From Mycocentrospora acerina (Eukaryota; Ascomycota; Dothideomycetes; Pleosporales), in the NCBI GenBank assembly GCA_022701365.1, contig JAKUHH010000177.1, forward strand, positions 434,001 to 498,000: 64,000 bases of DNA, read 5' to 3'. This document shows positions 43,861 to 54,881 of this stretch, piece after piece (position 1 is the first letter of the stretch; each line of letters begins with the position of its first letter). The notes under the pieces are model-generated. The model ran no database searches. It saw only the letters and a list, made by a program, of their open reading frames with translations, and had not been told where the DNA came from. A program made the translations under genes and the position numbers.

Positions 43861-44770
43861 CCAGGAGCCTGCCGTGCACCAGCCGCAGTGCACTTGGCCA
43901 TGGCCGTGGTGGTGAACTATGGGAGGCCCGCCGCCCGTGCTGGCCGAGCGTGTTCCAATCAGCACAGGTGGGTTTCGCTGAGGGGGTCGAGGTGGCGGAC
44001 GCGGTCGTGGCGGCGCAGTGCTTTGGTCCTAGTGGCTCGCTCGCTCGCTGGCCCACTCGCTGTAAACAGAGGCCGTAGCCTCCTCCTAGCAACGCCCATG
44101 GACCGGGGGTGCGAAGCGGGCCAGATAGCGGCGTGAATAATCAAAGTGAATCCTGCGGCCACCACGATTCGTCGCCGCAAACATGGACGCTTGCAGTCGC
44201 TGGTGTCGTGACCGCCAGTAGGCTTTGTCTTGTCGTGCGCGGCGTCCGTGCAGCCCTAGTCTCGCCGTCTTCTTTCACGCCTAGCAGCAGGCGCGGTTGA
44301 TGTCAGAGCTGCTTCTCCTGCCGGATCAGCCTCTTGGTGCAAGATGCCCAATGCCTGGAACCTTCCGACCTTCACAGTCGCGAATAATGTATCCAACGGC
44401 GTGCCCAAGCAGCACCAGCACCGCGCGGATCCAAGACAAGCCGCCTCGTCTTTATTGTGTCTCCCTGCACTCGGCCTTGCCTAACCCTCTCCCAGCCCGC
44501 CGCCATCCCTCACTCACATCCTACTCAAGCATCCACAAATCCACGCCATCGCCGCCGGGAAACAGGGTACCATCCACTCGCTGCCCTGTCCACATAGTTT
44601 CTCACCACGCCCGTCGTCTCCCCGCCTGCCCTACCTGCCCTGCCGCTACATGGCGGTGATGCCGTAAAAGACCTGACGTTGCACCATCCACCCACCATCC
44701 ACCCTCACCCTGCTTCGCCGTGAGCCATCACCCTCTTGCCGTCGACACCGTCATCACCATCGCCGTCTCC

Positions 44771-46826
44771 ATGCTCGAGCTACAGCTTCCACCCCCAATG
44801 CCTCACGCCCTCCCACGGGAGCCCCCCTTCGACCTCTACTCGTCGGCCTCTGCCCGCTCGCTTCTGCCCAAGCTGGACGTCGCCATGCATCTGCCCATGC
44901 CCCGGATTGCGGCCGGCCATGGCCACGCCGATATGCTACGCACAGGGCCTGCCCGACCACTCACACCCCCAAGCCTCCCAGGCTCTGCAGTAGGAGCTGT
45001 GTCCTTGCCTGCGAGTCAGAGTGCCGCACGTCATCACGGCTTTCAGCTACCCGCAATTGTTAATCCGAGAGCAACCACGGCACCAACTAGCCCCCCCGTT
45101 CAAAGACAGCAACAGCAACAACAACAACAAACACAACAACAACCACAATCACAATCACAACCACAATCACAATCACAACCACAATCACAATCACAATCAC
45201 AATCACAACCACAATCACAATCACAATCACAACTACAACCAAGTACCCAGGAAACAAATCAGTCCCCAAAGAAAAAGTGGTCAATCCAGCCCAATCTCCG
45301 CATACCCCCAACCATCAACACGCCGCAAGAAGGCCTGCCACAGCTAGCTGCAGAGGTAAGTTTGGCAAAAAAAAAACCCCTGTCCAGTTGTGCCAAGGAG
45401 CTGACTTTTTCAGGTGACATGTCTCTTTTGGTTCGAGAGCTCGAATGTGCTGAAGCAGGTGCTTGACGTTACCAAAGCTTCACAGCCCACACAGGCCCTT
45501 GTTTCTGATGCAACACCAACGACAGGCTTTCGTAAGTGGGTGACCACCATCCTCACAACGACCCAAGTTGCTCAGAATGTCATTCTCTTGGCCCTTCTAT
45601 TCATCTACAGGCTCAAACAGGCGAATCCCACAGTCAAGGGGAAGCCAGGCAGTGAATACCGTCTCTTGACCGTAGCCCTCATGCTTGGCAACAAGTTTCT
45701 TGACGACAACACGTACACGAACAAGACTTGGGCCGAGGTGTCAGGCATTTCAGTGCAGGAAGTGCATGTCATGGAGGTCGAGTTTCTCAGCAACATGAGG
45801 TATAGCCTGTACACTTCCAAGGAGCAGTGGGAAAAATGGCACGTTACTCTTGGCAAATTTGGCACCTACTTCGATCGCGCATCCAAGATTCCTGTGGCTG
45901 GCACTGGGAGCCCATCAGGACCGCCAAATCCTTCGCTTGCCGTTTCACAAACCTACGCTCCATCCCCGCCGACAACCATGCAGGCGTCTCCTCCGACGTC
46001 GACCGCCTATTCGCCGAATCCTTTTGCTTTTTCCAACACACCGTCTTTGCCCCCACTGGCAATTTCAACCGCCGTGTCTCCAATCGGACACCTTCCTGAG
46101 CTAGGTCCCATCGTGCAGCGTAAACGGAGCACCGACCGTAGTGACGAGCCGCCAATGAAGAGGCAAGCTCATGGATTCGCTCCTGGACCTTACAGCAATG
46201 CTCCCCTAATTCCAGCATTGCAGACGCCCGTCAGTAGGGCTTTTGAACCACCGCCATCCACAAATAGGCTTCCCCCATTGCCGAGCCTGTCGATCCCCCC
46301 ACCACAACATCTTCCACCTCCTCATACGAAGAGTTGGTCGGAGCTTGCTCTGCCTATCCCCGGCGGTCGCTCGATGGCTATGGTCTACCCTCCGCCCGTC
46401 CAATGGCAACAACCTGCAAGCACGCCAACTTCTTCGGCAACTCCCTCCTATGCTGCTGCACAGACACCGACTGCTGATCAATCCCACCAAATGAGTCCAT
46501 ACCCTCCTTCTGCTGGTTCTTCACCAAATAGTACCTCGTTTCCCACATCAAACTCTAGACAGCTGTCCCCGTCTTACTTTCTCAACCAACGCCAGTCACC
46601 GTATCGCCCAGTTCGTGGCGTCCACACCCTGCTCGTGCCGCCTCCTCAGACATCAATCCACAATCCTGCGCAACATATTGCTTACAATCAGATGCAATAC
46701 CAGTCTCTGGGACGACCGATGACGGAACGCCGAGCTGGCCTATTGCCTTACATGGATCATGGAGCGTGGCCTACGATGAATCAGTTCAACCAACTTCCTG
46801 TACCTCAGCAGCCTGTGTTCCGCTGA
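44771..46826 (+). CDS. PHO80/CLG1-type cyclin
   Basis: Two exons, 44771-45355 and 45414-46826. The 58-bp intron (GTAAGT...TTCAG) joins at a codon boundary and gives about 665 aa. The first exon is low complexity, with a Gln-rich run and a long Q-S repeat encoded by CAATCACAACCA units. The cyclin fold sits at about residues 190-340: TCLFWFESSNVLKQVLD, NVILLALLFIYRLKQ, EYRLLTVALMLGNKFLDDNTYTNKTWAEVSG, and VHVMEVEFLSNMRYSLYTS. This is the PHO80-type cyclin domain, and the long Pro/Ser-rich C-terminal tail fits fungal CLG1-like proteins. It should bind a PHO85-class kinase. The ATG at 44771 is the first in frame. A very long, repeat-rich region lies upstream. Confidence 0.87.
45107..45242 (+). 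repeat. Coding CAA/CAATCA repeat (poly-Q and Q-S tract)
   Basis: CAA runs followed by about eighteen CAATCA/CAACCA units, within the cyclin first exon. The antisense reads as a false Val/Ile-rich frame. Confidence 0.9.
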
Positions 46827-47441
46827 TCCAACTGTACCTGGTAGCCTGTTCATGAACAAAACTTATCACAGTCTACGTCTGGACGGACTCCGATTTTTTT
46901 GCGTATTTCATTTGTCCTACTTGATGCGTTTGAGCGAGCATTACATTTGGGTGGAAAATCTTCTTTCTTTTGCAGCATGCCGCTTGTCTTTCGACTTGAC
47001 TGGCTTTCTATCTCAGTTGCATTGTACATAGCATTAGCAGGCGTTTTTGTTGTTTGGTCACGTCCAATTAGCATGCATATCACTCGGGAAGTATACTTCG
47101 AAATGTTTTCAGGCAAACCATTAGCGGAGTTGCCATGGCACACAGATAGAAGTTACATTCGGAGAGAATTCGTGACGATTTATCAATGGAATGCCTCTAG
47201 TTCGATCTCGAACTAACTTGGATCGTAACGGAGTCATTGCAATCAGTATTTTTGAGAGATGGGTTGTCTCTTCTGTCTTGTGATGCTGTGAAGTTCGTCA
47301 GGTTAAAGAAGTGAAGTTGCGATGCCAAGACACTAAAAATCCGTGGTCGCGTCTGCTGCTGCTTCGCGTCCAACGTCAACTTCTTTGGATCAGCATTTCT
47401 CACCATACAATATAACCCCGTCGTCGTCATCTGCACATATT
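46827..47441. other. Intergenic, 615 bp
   Basis: 3' flank of the cyclin gene and promoter of the MFAP1 gene. A frame at 46899-47216 has no motif or codon bias. Confidence 0.4.
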
Positions 47442-48671
47442 ATGCCGCCACCAAAGACAAAGAAGCTTACTGCGCAGCCAATAAGAACGCGTCACTTTCC
47501 TGGGAAACCAGCGGCGACGGAAGCCGAAGAACGGTCCAGTTCAGACGAGTCCGAGTCGGAAGAGGAAAAACAGCAACCAAAGCCTTACGCGCAATCTAGA
47601 CCTGCGCCAGTCGCATCATCATTTCCCAAGGCTGCCCTCAAATCAAAGCTTGCAGCGCGGCAAAAGGAGGCTGCAGAGCGCAAAGCATTAGAGGCCGAAT
47701 TTGAGACGGAGAGTGAGGGAGAGGATGGCGAGCAAGAGAGTGGAAGTGGAAGCGGGAGTGGGAGCGGGAGCGAAAGCGAGGATGACTCTTCAGAGGAAGA
47801 AGAATCGAGCAGCGAAGAGGATGCACCAAAGAAACTTCTACGGCCGGTTTTTGTGAAAAAGAAGGACCGCAATCAGGGTGCCGTCAAGTCAGCAGACGAT
47901 CTCGCAGCAGAAGACGAGCGGCGGCGGCAGGAACAAGCACGAGCTGTTGTTCAGGAACAGGTCGAACAGCGTGTAGCTGAGCGCGCGGCAGGAAAGAAGG
48001 ACTGGGACGACGACGTGGAAGATGCCGATATCGACGCAATTGACGACACAGACCGACATGATCCGGCCGAGTACCTCGCATGGAAGCTGCGCGAGCTCAA
48101 GCGTATCAAGCGCGAACGCCTCGCTATTGAAGAAGCAGAAGCTGAGCGCGCCGAGATTGATCGCCGTCGCAACCTCTCTGCAGCCGACCGCGAAGCCGAG
48201 GATCGCGCCTATATTGATCAGCAGCAGGAGGAGCGAGGCGACCGTGGCCAAATGCAATACATGCAGAAGTATTTCCACAAAGGTGCCTTCTTCAGCGAAG
48301 AGCTGGCCGAGCTGGGTGTCGACCGTCGGAACTTGATGAACGCGCGCTTCGAGGATCAGACGAACCGCGAGGTGTTGCCTGAGTTCATGCAGATACGCGA
48401 TATGACTAAGCTAGGGAAGAAGGGCAGGACCAGGTACAAAGACATGAGGAGCGAGGATACAGGAAAGTGGGGGGACCTGGGCTACCAAGGACCTCGTCGG
48501 GATGCTAGTGAATATGGTCTGGATGACCGCTTCCGATCTGACTCTTACGGTGGAAGAGATGGCGACAGAGGAGAGGGTGCTACAGGGGCTAACGCGAAGC
48601 CACTGGGAGATAGGAAGCGATTTAGCGACGAGAAAGAGCGGGATAGTAAACGGCCGAGATTCGACGATTAG
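47442..48671 (+). CDS. MFAP1 homologue (spliceosomal B-complex protein)
   Basis: A single exon, 409 aa from the ATG at 47442 (MPPPKTKKLT...). The N-terminal third is Lys/Glu-rich with an acidic Ser/Glu/Gly stretch, including a run of Gly-Ser pairs. The C-terminal half is the conserved MFAP1 domain: LRPVFVKKKDRN, a long Glu/Arg helix, EYLAWKLRELKRIKRERLA, then MQYMQKYFHKGAFF and SEELAELGVDRRNLMNARFE. It continues EDQTNREVLPEFMQIRDMTK, GRTRYKDMRSEDTGKWGD and ends basic. In human and yeast-like systems MFAP1 binds Prp38 and enters the pre-catalytic spliceosome. It is nuclear. There is no sign of truncation. Confidence 0.93.
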   Translation: MPPPKTKKLTAQPIRTRHFPGKPAATEAEERSSSDESESEEEKQQPKPYAQSRPAPVASSFPKAALKSKLAARQKEAAERKALEAEFETESEGEDGEQESGSGSGSGSGSESEDDSSEEEESSSEEDAPKKLLRPVFVKKKDRNQGAVKSADDLAAEDERRRQEQARAVVQEQVEQRVAERAAGKKDWDDDVEDADIDAIDDTDRHDPAEYLAWKLRELKRIKRERLAIEEAEAERAEIDRRRNLSAADREAEDRAYIDQQQEERGDRGQMQYMQKYFHKGAFFSEELAELGVDRRNLMNARFEDQTNREVLPEFMQIRDMTKLGKKGRTRYKDMRSEDTGKWGDLGYQGPRRDASEYGLDDRFRSDSYGGRDGDRGEGATGANAKPLGDRKRFSDEKERDSKRPRFDD

Positions 48672-49669
48672 AGCATGTCTTGTGAGCTACACACACATCC
48701 CTACAAATCATGTATGAAGAGAGACGCGGGGGAATATTATCCGCGGAGTGTCGCTTGAAACACTGGCCGGGGGGATGGGGTAGAGATCCAGATTCTAAAG
48801 GTCTTCGACCTGCAAATTATTGGAGACACCTCTTTCCGACAGCCATGGGTTCGTGCAATACTTTTCAGCTACAGTGTTTGGCAACAGCGCTGGCGAAGTA
48901 GCAATCTTGACGGAACCACCCACATCGAACGAAATCTCTTCCCCCGTACTACAAGCAGGTTTTACAAAAGCTCAGTCGTCAACACTCTCATTAATATGCG
49001 CCAAGAGTTGCGGTTGTCTCGTCATTGGTGGATTTTCGAAAAAACTGAGATGCATCATCAGCAATGCAGGATCCGCGACAATGCAGATATTCGCCGGAAA
49101 ATTGCGCGTCGTATTACCCTCGTGACGTGGTAGCTACTCGTTGCCCGGTAGTTATTTTGGACGAAGTTTATAGATTGGCTGGACTTGTGTGAATCAGCAA
49201 GGGCTACTCGCCTAAAGCGTGCAAAACGCGGAGCAGGAGCTGCTTCCTAGTAAGCAAAGTCTGGGGTGTGGAGAAAACTAAGTGTTAGGATACACCACCC
49301 ATGACAGATCAGGGGTTGCTTTAGATGAACGGGCTATTAAAATACATTGTTATTTGTTCATCCTCACCGAAATAAATAGGTGAGGTATATGTCATGTGTC
49401 TAATAGGCCAAGAGCGTCAGTAAAACAGCCATCTCAAGCTGACAGTGTAAATACCACCGTAGGATTGTTATTTTCATTCGCCGCTATGGCTTATTATCTT
49501 GTACGTTCATTCGACGCACGCCTCGTTGGGTCGAGTCCCTAGGATATTTTTCATGGCTTTCACTATATTTCAGTTCCAAGTACATGTTTCAATCACCGAG
49601 AACGATGCAAGTCAATAAATACCGCCTTATGCGCTCCTGTGAGGAGAGTGTTAGGTGCACGAATCCGCA
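48672..49669. other. Intergenic, 998 bp
   Basis: 3' flank of MFAP1 and promoter of the carboxylesterase. A 101-codon frame at 48820-49125 shows no motif, and I do not call it. Confidence 0.4.
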
Positions 49670-51544
49670 ATGCTTTGCCTCCTTCCTTACCTCAGCCTCT
49701 GCGCTGCTGCTCTCGCACAGGGAAATGTGACGTCGCCTACTGTGCGCTCGAAAGCTGGTATCTTTCATGGTCGCTACCTGCCAGAATTTGACCAGGATCT
49801 CTTTCTTGGTGTCAAATTCGCGCCGAAACCAGTACGTTTTGCGCCTGCTGAGCTGATTAAAGAGACGCCATCCGCAGAATTTGATTCATCGAAATATGGT
49901 GTTGATTGCAGAGGATATGGCTCGGATACAAACTTGCTTGTGAGAGATGGGTGGACGCAGATGGGAGAGGATTGTCTGAACTTGAACATTGTCAAGCCAA
50001 GGATTAAAGAAAACAAGAAGTTGCCTGTGCTTTTGTGGGTATATGGAGGAGGGTGGCAGCAAGGTGCTACTAGCGATCCGCGGTTAGTCTTCTCTCATAA
50101 TAAAAATATGGTGGATTATGAACTAACATGCATTTCAGATATAACATGAGCTATATTGTCCAGCAATCCGTCCTCAATAACAAACCTGTAATCGGTATCT
50201 CTATAAACTACCGCATGGCCGCGTTCGGCTTCATCTACAGCAAGGAGATTGCGGCCTCCGGCGCCCAGAATCTCGGCCTGCGCGATCAGCGCCTTGCTCT
50301 GACATGGGTGAATAAATACATATCCTCCTTTGGCGGTGATCCCGCAAAAGTGACCATATGGGGCGAGTCCGCAGGCGCATATTCCGTCGGCGACCACATC
50401 ACCGCATATAACGGCGACAACGACAATCTCTTCCGCGCCGCGATTCTTGAAAGCGGCGGTGCTGTCGGCGCGCCTCTTAACGGCACAGACTGGTACCAGC
50501 ACATGTATGACAACCTCACGCAAACCGTTGGATGCAGCACGGCAGCAGATACACTGCAGTGTCTGCGCGATGTGCCTTATGAGACCATCGCCCCGTACGG
50601 ATACCAAGGACTAGAATGGTTCCACGTCATCGACGGATCGTTTGTCCCTCGCTACGGCCAGCAGTCCCTGACCTCGGGCCTATTCGCAAAGATACCCATC
50701 ATCCTGGGTACAAATACAGATGAGGGGTTTGGCGTAAACGGCGTCGACACCGACGAGCAGGCTGTCAATCAACTTGTGCATTCCAAGCGCTGGAATGTCG
50801 ATGCAGAGCAAGCAAAGAAACTGCTATCCTTGTACCCCAACGACCCTGCACTGGGTGAGCCATATGGTTGGGGAAATCGCACATGGCCCCAGAACGGTCT
50901 GCAGTGGAAAAGGTACCAGTCCATTGCAACGGATTTAACCATGTATGCGCCGAGACGCCAGTTTGCAGAGGAGATGAGCAAGTATGTGAGGGAGGTGTAT
51001 TCGTACCGGTGGGACGCGCCAAAGTTTAACACTACACCGAGCACCATTGGTGTCAACCATTTTTCAGAGGTAAGAGTGATTTACTTATTTATTTTACCCT
51101 TTCCTAGGTTACTGTTACGGTATGGAGTTAACGCGCGGCAGATACCTTTTGTTTTTGGCAATACCGTTCAACAAATCACTCCTTTGGGAAACAGTACAGC
51201 GAATGTCGCGCTGTCGAAGCTAGTGATGCGCATGTGGACAGCTTTTGCGTATAATTTGGATCCAAATGACCATGGAGGTATGTGTCTAACCCCCCGTTTT
51301 TTCTTCTTCATTTCCATCTACAAGATCTCACTCCTGACATGATATTTTCTACTTGGGCTCGATCACCAAACCCCCATCTTGATTTATAGCCCGACTGACT
51401 GTACTTTTAGTCCCCAACACCCCCCGCTGGCCGCAGTACCGCAAGGCAGTCTCGAACTTTGTATTCCGCACAGACAAGAGCTATATTGAGGCGGACACTG
51501 ATAGGAAGGAGGGTGTAGCGTATATAAATACTTTGGTCAGATGA
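49670..51544 (+). CDS. Secreted type-B carboxylesterase/lipase
   Basis: Four exons, 49670-50082, 50139-51069, 51142-51277 and 51411-51544, about 537 aa. All junctions keep frame. The ATG at 49670 gives a signal peptide (MLCLLPYLSLCAAALAQG). The type-B fold is plain: EDCLNLNIVKP, LLWVYGGGWQQG (oxyanion region), KVTIWGESAGAYS with the nucleophile at about Ser215, and GTNTDEGFGV with the acid Glu. The catalytic His is in GVNHFSEIPFVFG, whose two halves are joined only after removing intron 2 (51070-51141). The tail (NTPRWPQYRKAVSNFVF) comes from exon 4. It hydrolyses ester bonds of an unknown extracellular substrate. An alternative acceptor TAG inside intron 2 would break the HFSEIPFVF motif and is less likely. 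Confidence 0.88.
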
Positions 51545-52253
51545 GTTTCAGGTGAGAGGAGAAGCGCTCCAGCATGAATAGGTGTATAGGATGAGGATGT
51601 GAGAGGTAGAGAATCAGTTAGAATATTTAATAAGCGAATCTAGCAAATCACTGCTTGGGATTCTTTTTCCAATGAAAGTGGCTTCGGTTCCTCTTTTCTA
51701 AGTGAGAAAGATCTGATTAATGATGACACACTTTTTTTCTAAATTTTTTTTTAGTGTCTCAACTGTTGTGATCGCTGTCAAATATCATTTCACGCCCTTC
51801 AATCTACTTTCTGGCCTGATGAATGGATTTTGGCAGCTGCAACTGTAGAATTACACACCCATTTTAATTTTGCCGAATGCGATTGCCTTCTCCTTTGTCC
51901 GCACACTATTTCTCCACTTGAAAGTTTTAGTTTTTTACGAAGTTATATAGGAAGTGAATTTGACGAGACTTGGGTACGGAAAGAAGAGACATTGTGAGAA
52001 TAATTAGAGCAGGCGGAGTTCCCAGACGAAGAGTGGGATTCACTGCACCTTTGACAAACTAATTCACTTTGCAGTGGTTGAGACTTGCCATTTAAAGGCT
52101 GTCCCTTAGATATAGTTTTATAGACAGACAGCTAGTATAGAGCCAATGCAGTTGCTTTCAAGATCAGAAGATTACAAACTCGATTGATCCTACATAATGT
52201 GCAGAACCAGCCGCTGTGGCACAAAACCCTCTTTTAACTTTTCGACATTCCCA
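51545..52253. other. Convergent intergenic region, 709 bp
   Basis: AT-rich 3' flanks of the esterase (+) and beta-glucosidase (-). I see no gene or RNA. Confidence 0.4.
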
Positions 52254-54881
52254 CTATATATTAATCGTTCCTCGGAGTGGCAGATTCCTTGAACTGAAGC
52301 CCACACTCACTTGGATAGCTGACTTTGGCAATCTCCATGTCTGGGCTGTAGTATCCCAATAACTGAGATCCCTCCTTGTCAGCGCAAACTGAACGGTACC
52401 AGAAGTCCCCGCGCTGAGAGAAACTTTCTCGAATCCTCGCAGACTTCGGACTGGTGCATTGGCTTCCTGGGGGTAGGAGAGATATAGCTGTGGGACCGTA
52501 GCGCCGGATACAGATCCTGTGTTTGCCACGGTCACACTTACAACGGCGAGTGTTGCCCAGATCTCGACGTTCCCACCTGGGAGGACCGGGGCGCTTGGGT
52601 TCGGTGTGCGTGAAGCATTGGGAACAACAATGCTGACTTGAAGATTGGAAATATTGAATGTTGTGTAGCTCAGACCAAACCCAAACTCATAGGCTACAGT
52701 CTTGTTTGCCGCATCAAACTCCTTGTAGTCGATCAGGTTACCCTCGACAAAATCCGCTTGCCAGGCATTGGGATTTGTGGTTTGAAGCAGCTCTGTGCTA
52801 TTAACAAAGTTCTTTGCATAATCAGTCTCATTCTGTGCAATTGTGTATGGCAGCCTCCCGGAAGGGTTCACGTCACCCCACAAGATGTCAACAAGTGAGT
52901 TGCCCGTTTCCTGCCCTGGCATGTGTGCGGCCAGGATTGCAGTGACATTGGGGTTGTTTCGCCATGGCATCGTATTTGGTGCACCGCCGTGAAGAATGAC
53001 AACCGTGTTTGGGCAAATAGCAGCAGTACCCTCAACAAGAGCCGTTGAGTTCCACTCAGCAAGCAGAGAAGTACGATCGAAACCTTCGGTTGCCCAGGTC
53101 TTTAGAAATATAAGACATACGTCGAGGGGTTGTGGAGCGAGCGCGGATAGTCCTCCCCCAGTGACGATAAAGTCGTTGTCTGTGATGTATTGAACATCTG
53201 CGCCATATGATCGAGCACGGGTCTTGATGGCATCCAAAGGTGCAACAACATAAGTGAACCTACCAGTCCCGCTTCCGCCACCCACAGGCAAAGTCCCAAT
53301 ATTGTAGTCGCCGCCAAATGAGAGCGATGTCAGAGAGTACTGGCCTTGCGTCAAGTCTGCTGCATCGTTACCAAACACACCAATATTCTTAGGTCGTCTC
53401 AGTGGCAGAGTGCCGTTGGTGTTCTTCAGCAAGACTGTGCCAGCGGAACCAAGCTGTCTTATCAGCGCGGCAGTTTGTTCGCCGCGAACATCCACAATGG
53501 GGCCCAGTGTGAAATTCACAACCCAATTAGCTCTGGGAAAGAAACCCAGTCTTGGGGTGTACCCGTCAACAGGTGGAAAACCAGCATCCTGTTTTAGGTA
53601 AAAGTATGGTGTCATGATCCGGTGGGCCATGTCGTTGAGTCGCTGAATTGACAAAGATCCGTTGTTCACTGCAGTGGTGATATTGCCACCAAAAAACGAA
53701 GGGGAGGCAGTGACGAAGTTGATACCACCTGGCATATTCATGTCCTGAAGCAATCAGTATATTTCCAATAACTTCAGATTATTGACTTGCCAGTCCTGCT
53801 TGGATAGCTGGAACACCCGAGCGTGTGCCGAGCCAGTCAGACATCACATATCCCTGGAAACCCAGCTCTTGCTTGAGGAGACCATTGAGTGTCTTACTAT
53901 TCTGACAGCCGTAGCTGCCATTGATTCGCTGATAAGAGCACATAACTGCAGCTGTTCCTGCGCGAACAGCATTGGCGAAAGGCCAGAGGTATGACTCGTG
54001 CATGGTTTTATCATCTATGTTTGAACTGACTGCTTCGATTAATGTTCCATTCACTACAGAGGGATTTCGCTGTGCGGTGGTCAGTATGTTGAGAATCTGG
54101 ATTGATTTAAAAAAAACATACCTGTGTCTCCTGTTCGTTTCCAATGTAATGCTTTGTAGTAGCTTGAACACCTGCACTTTGGATTCCTATGACCGTCTCT
54201 TCTACGAGTTCGCCTGTAAGGTAGGCATCTGGGCTAAATCCTTCCCAATTTCTACCAGCATAAGGTGAACGTCCGAGAGCTCCTATCACTGGGCCAAGAG
54301 CAACATGCGCACCTTTGCCTCGGAACTCTTGACCCAAGGCAGCAGCTCTCTGGTGCGCAAGAGGACGATCCCAAGATGCTGCTACCGAAAGTTGAGCAGC
54401 AAAAACTGATGCGTAGACTGCTTGACGGATGGCGAGGGGTCCATCGTGTAGACAGAGACCAGAGAAGTTCGAGACTCGAGGGATTGGAGCAATGTTACCG
54501 ACACATGGCCCAGGCGTACCTACAATATTCTCGTGAGATTAAATTTTTTGTATCATAGGTGTCGGAACAGCTTGACTGAGTAGGATGTATGATGTGATAT
54601 AATTAAATAGAACAAGCATACCCGTGACTAATCCGGCCTTCTCCTCCAGTGTCAACTGCGCCACGAACGCGCGAGCTTTTACGAGTGCTTCAGTCCATCC
54701 TCCTGCCCCAGTGATATTTGCTTCAGTACACATTAGTACATCTGTACCTAATATCACTAGCCTCAAAGATGAACTTACGAGACGGGTAGACGGGCGGGCT
54801 GGTCTCGTACTGAGAGTGTACGAATTCAAATTGAGCAGCCGCAGTTACAGCATAGCTAAGCAAGATAATTGATGGTAACAT
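52254..54881 (-). CDS. Secreted GH3 beta-glucosidase
   Basis: Five exons, 54881-54779, 54720-54622, 54519-54122, 54069-53791 and 53744-52254, about 789 aa. The last intron (53790-53745) has a GC-AG boundary, and the only in-frame solution joins QAGL to DMNMPGG. The ATG at 54881 gives a signal peptide (MLPSIILLSYAVTAAAQ). The N-terminal barrel shows LTLEEKAGLVTG, FSGLCLHDGPLAIR, GRNWEGFSPDAYLTG, TKHYIGNEQETQR, and the nucleophile region GYVMSDWLGTRSG with Asp at about residue 278. The alpha/beta sandwich domain and a C-terminal fibronectin-III-like domain (SVTVANTGSVSGATVPQLYL, RSLRGFEKVSLSAG) follow. It removes terminal beta-D-glucose from oligosaccharides. Many N-glycosylation sites fit secretion. 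It converges on the esterase gene. Confidence 0.93.

Larger units (their letters stand above)
39505..44770. other. Gene-free, microsatellite-dense block (5.3 kb)
   Basis: Between the ribosomal protein stop and the cyclin start I find no frame with a family motif on either strand. Simple repeats are unusually dense, especially at 39.5-40.7 kb. They include GA-rich tracts (39530-39580), degenerate GATGC units (39727-39800), (CA)n(CT)n, (GGTA)n(GGTC)n, (GGGAA)n (about 40395-40445) and (CTC)n(CTT)n (about 40530-40575). The last 500 bp are pyrimidine-rich, which suits a long 5' leader for the cyclin gene. It may be a long upstream regulatory region or leader, or may hide a non-coding RNA. The sequence alone does not decide. 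Confidence 0.5.

Noticed and set aside
43325..43915. 196-codon plus-strand frame with Cys/Ala/Leu runs
   Set aside because: Much of it is the TGCC/TTGC microsatellite; no motif or codon bias.
45087..45311. Val/Ile-rich minus-strand frame that resembles a membrane protein
   Set aside because: It is the antisense of the CAATCA repeat coding Gln-Ser in the cyclin gene.
48820..49125. 101-codon plus-strand frame after MFAP1
   Set aside because: No recognisable content; lies in a probable 3' flank or intergenic region.
53779..54177. Treating the GH3 gene as two or three separate or broken genes
   Set aside because: Splicing four short introns (one GC-AG) gives a continuous, complete GH3 protein with signal peptide.
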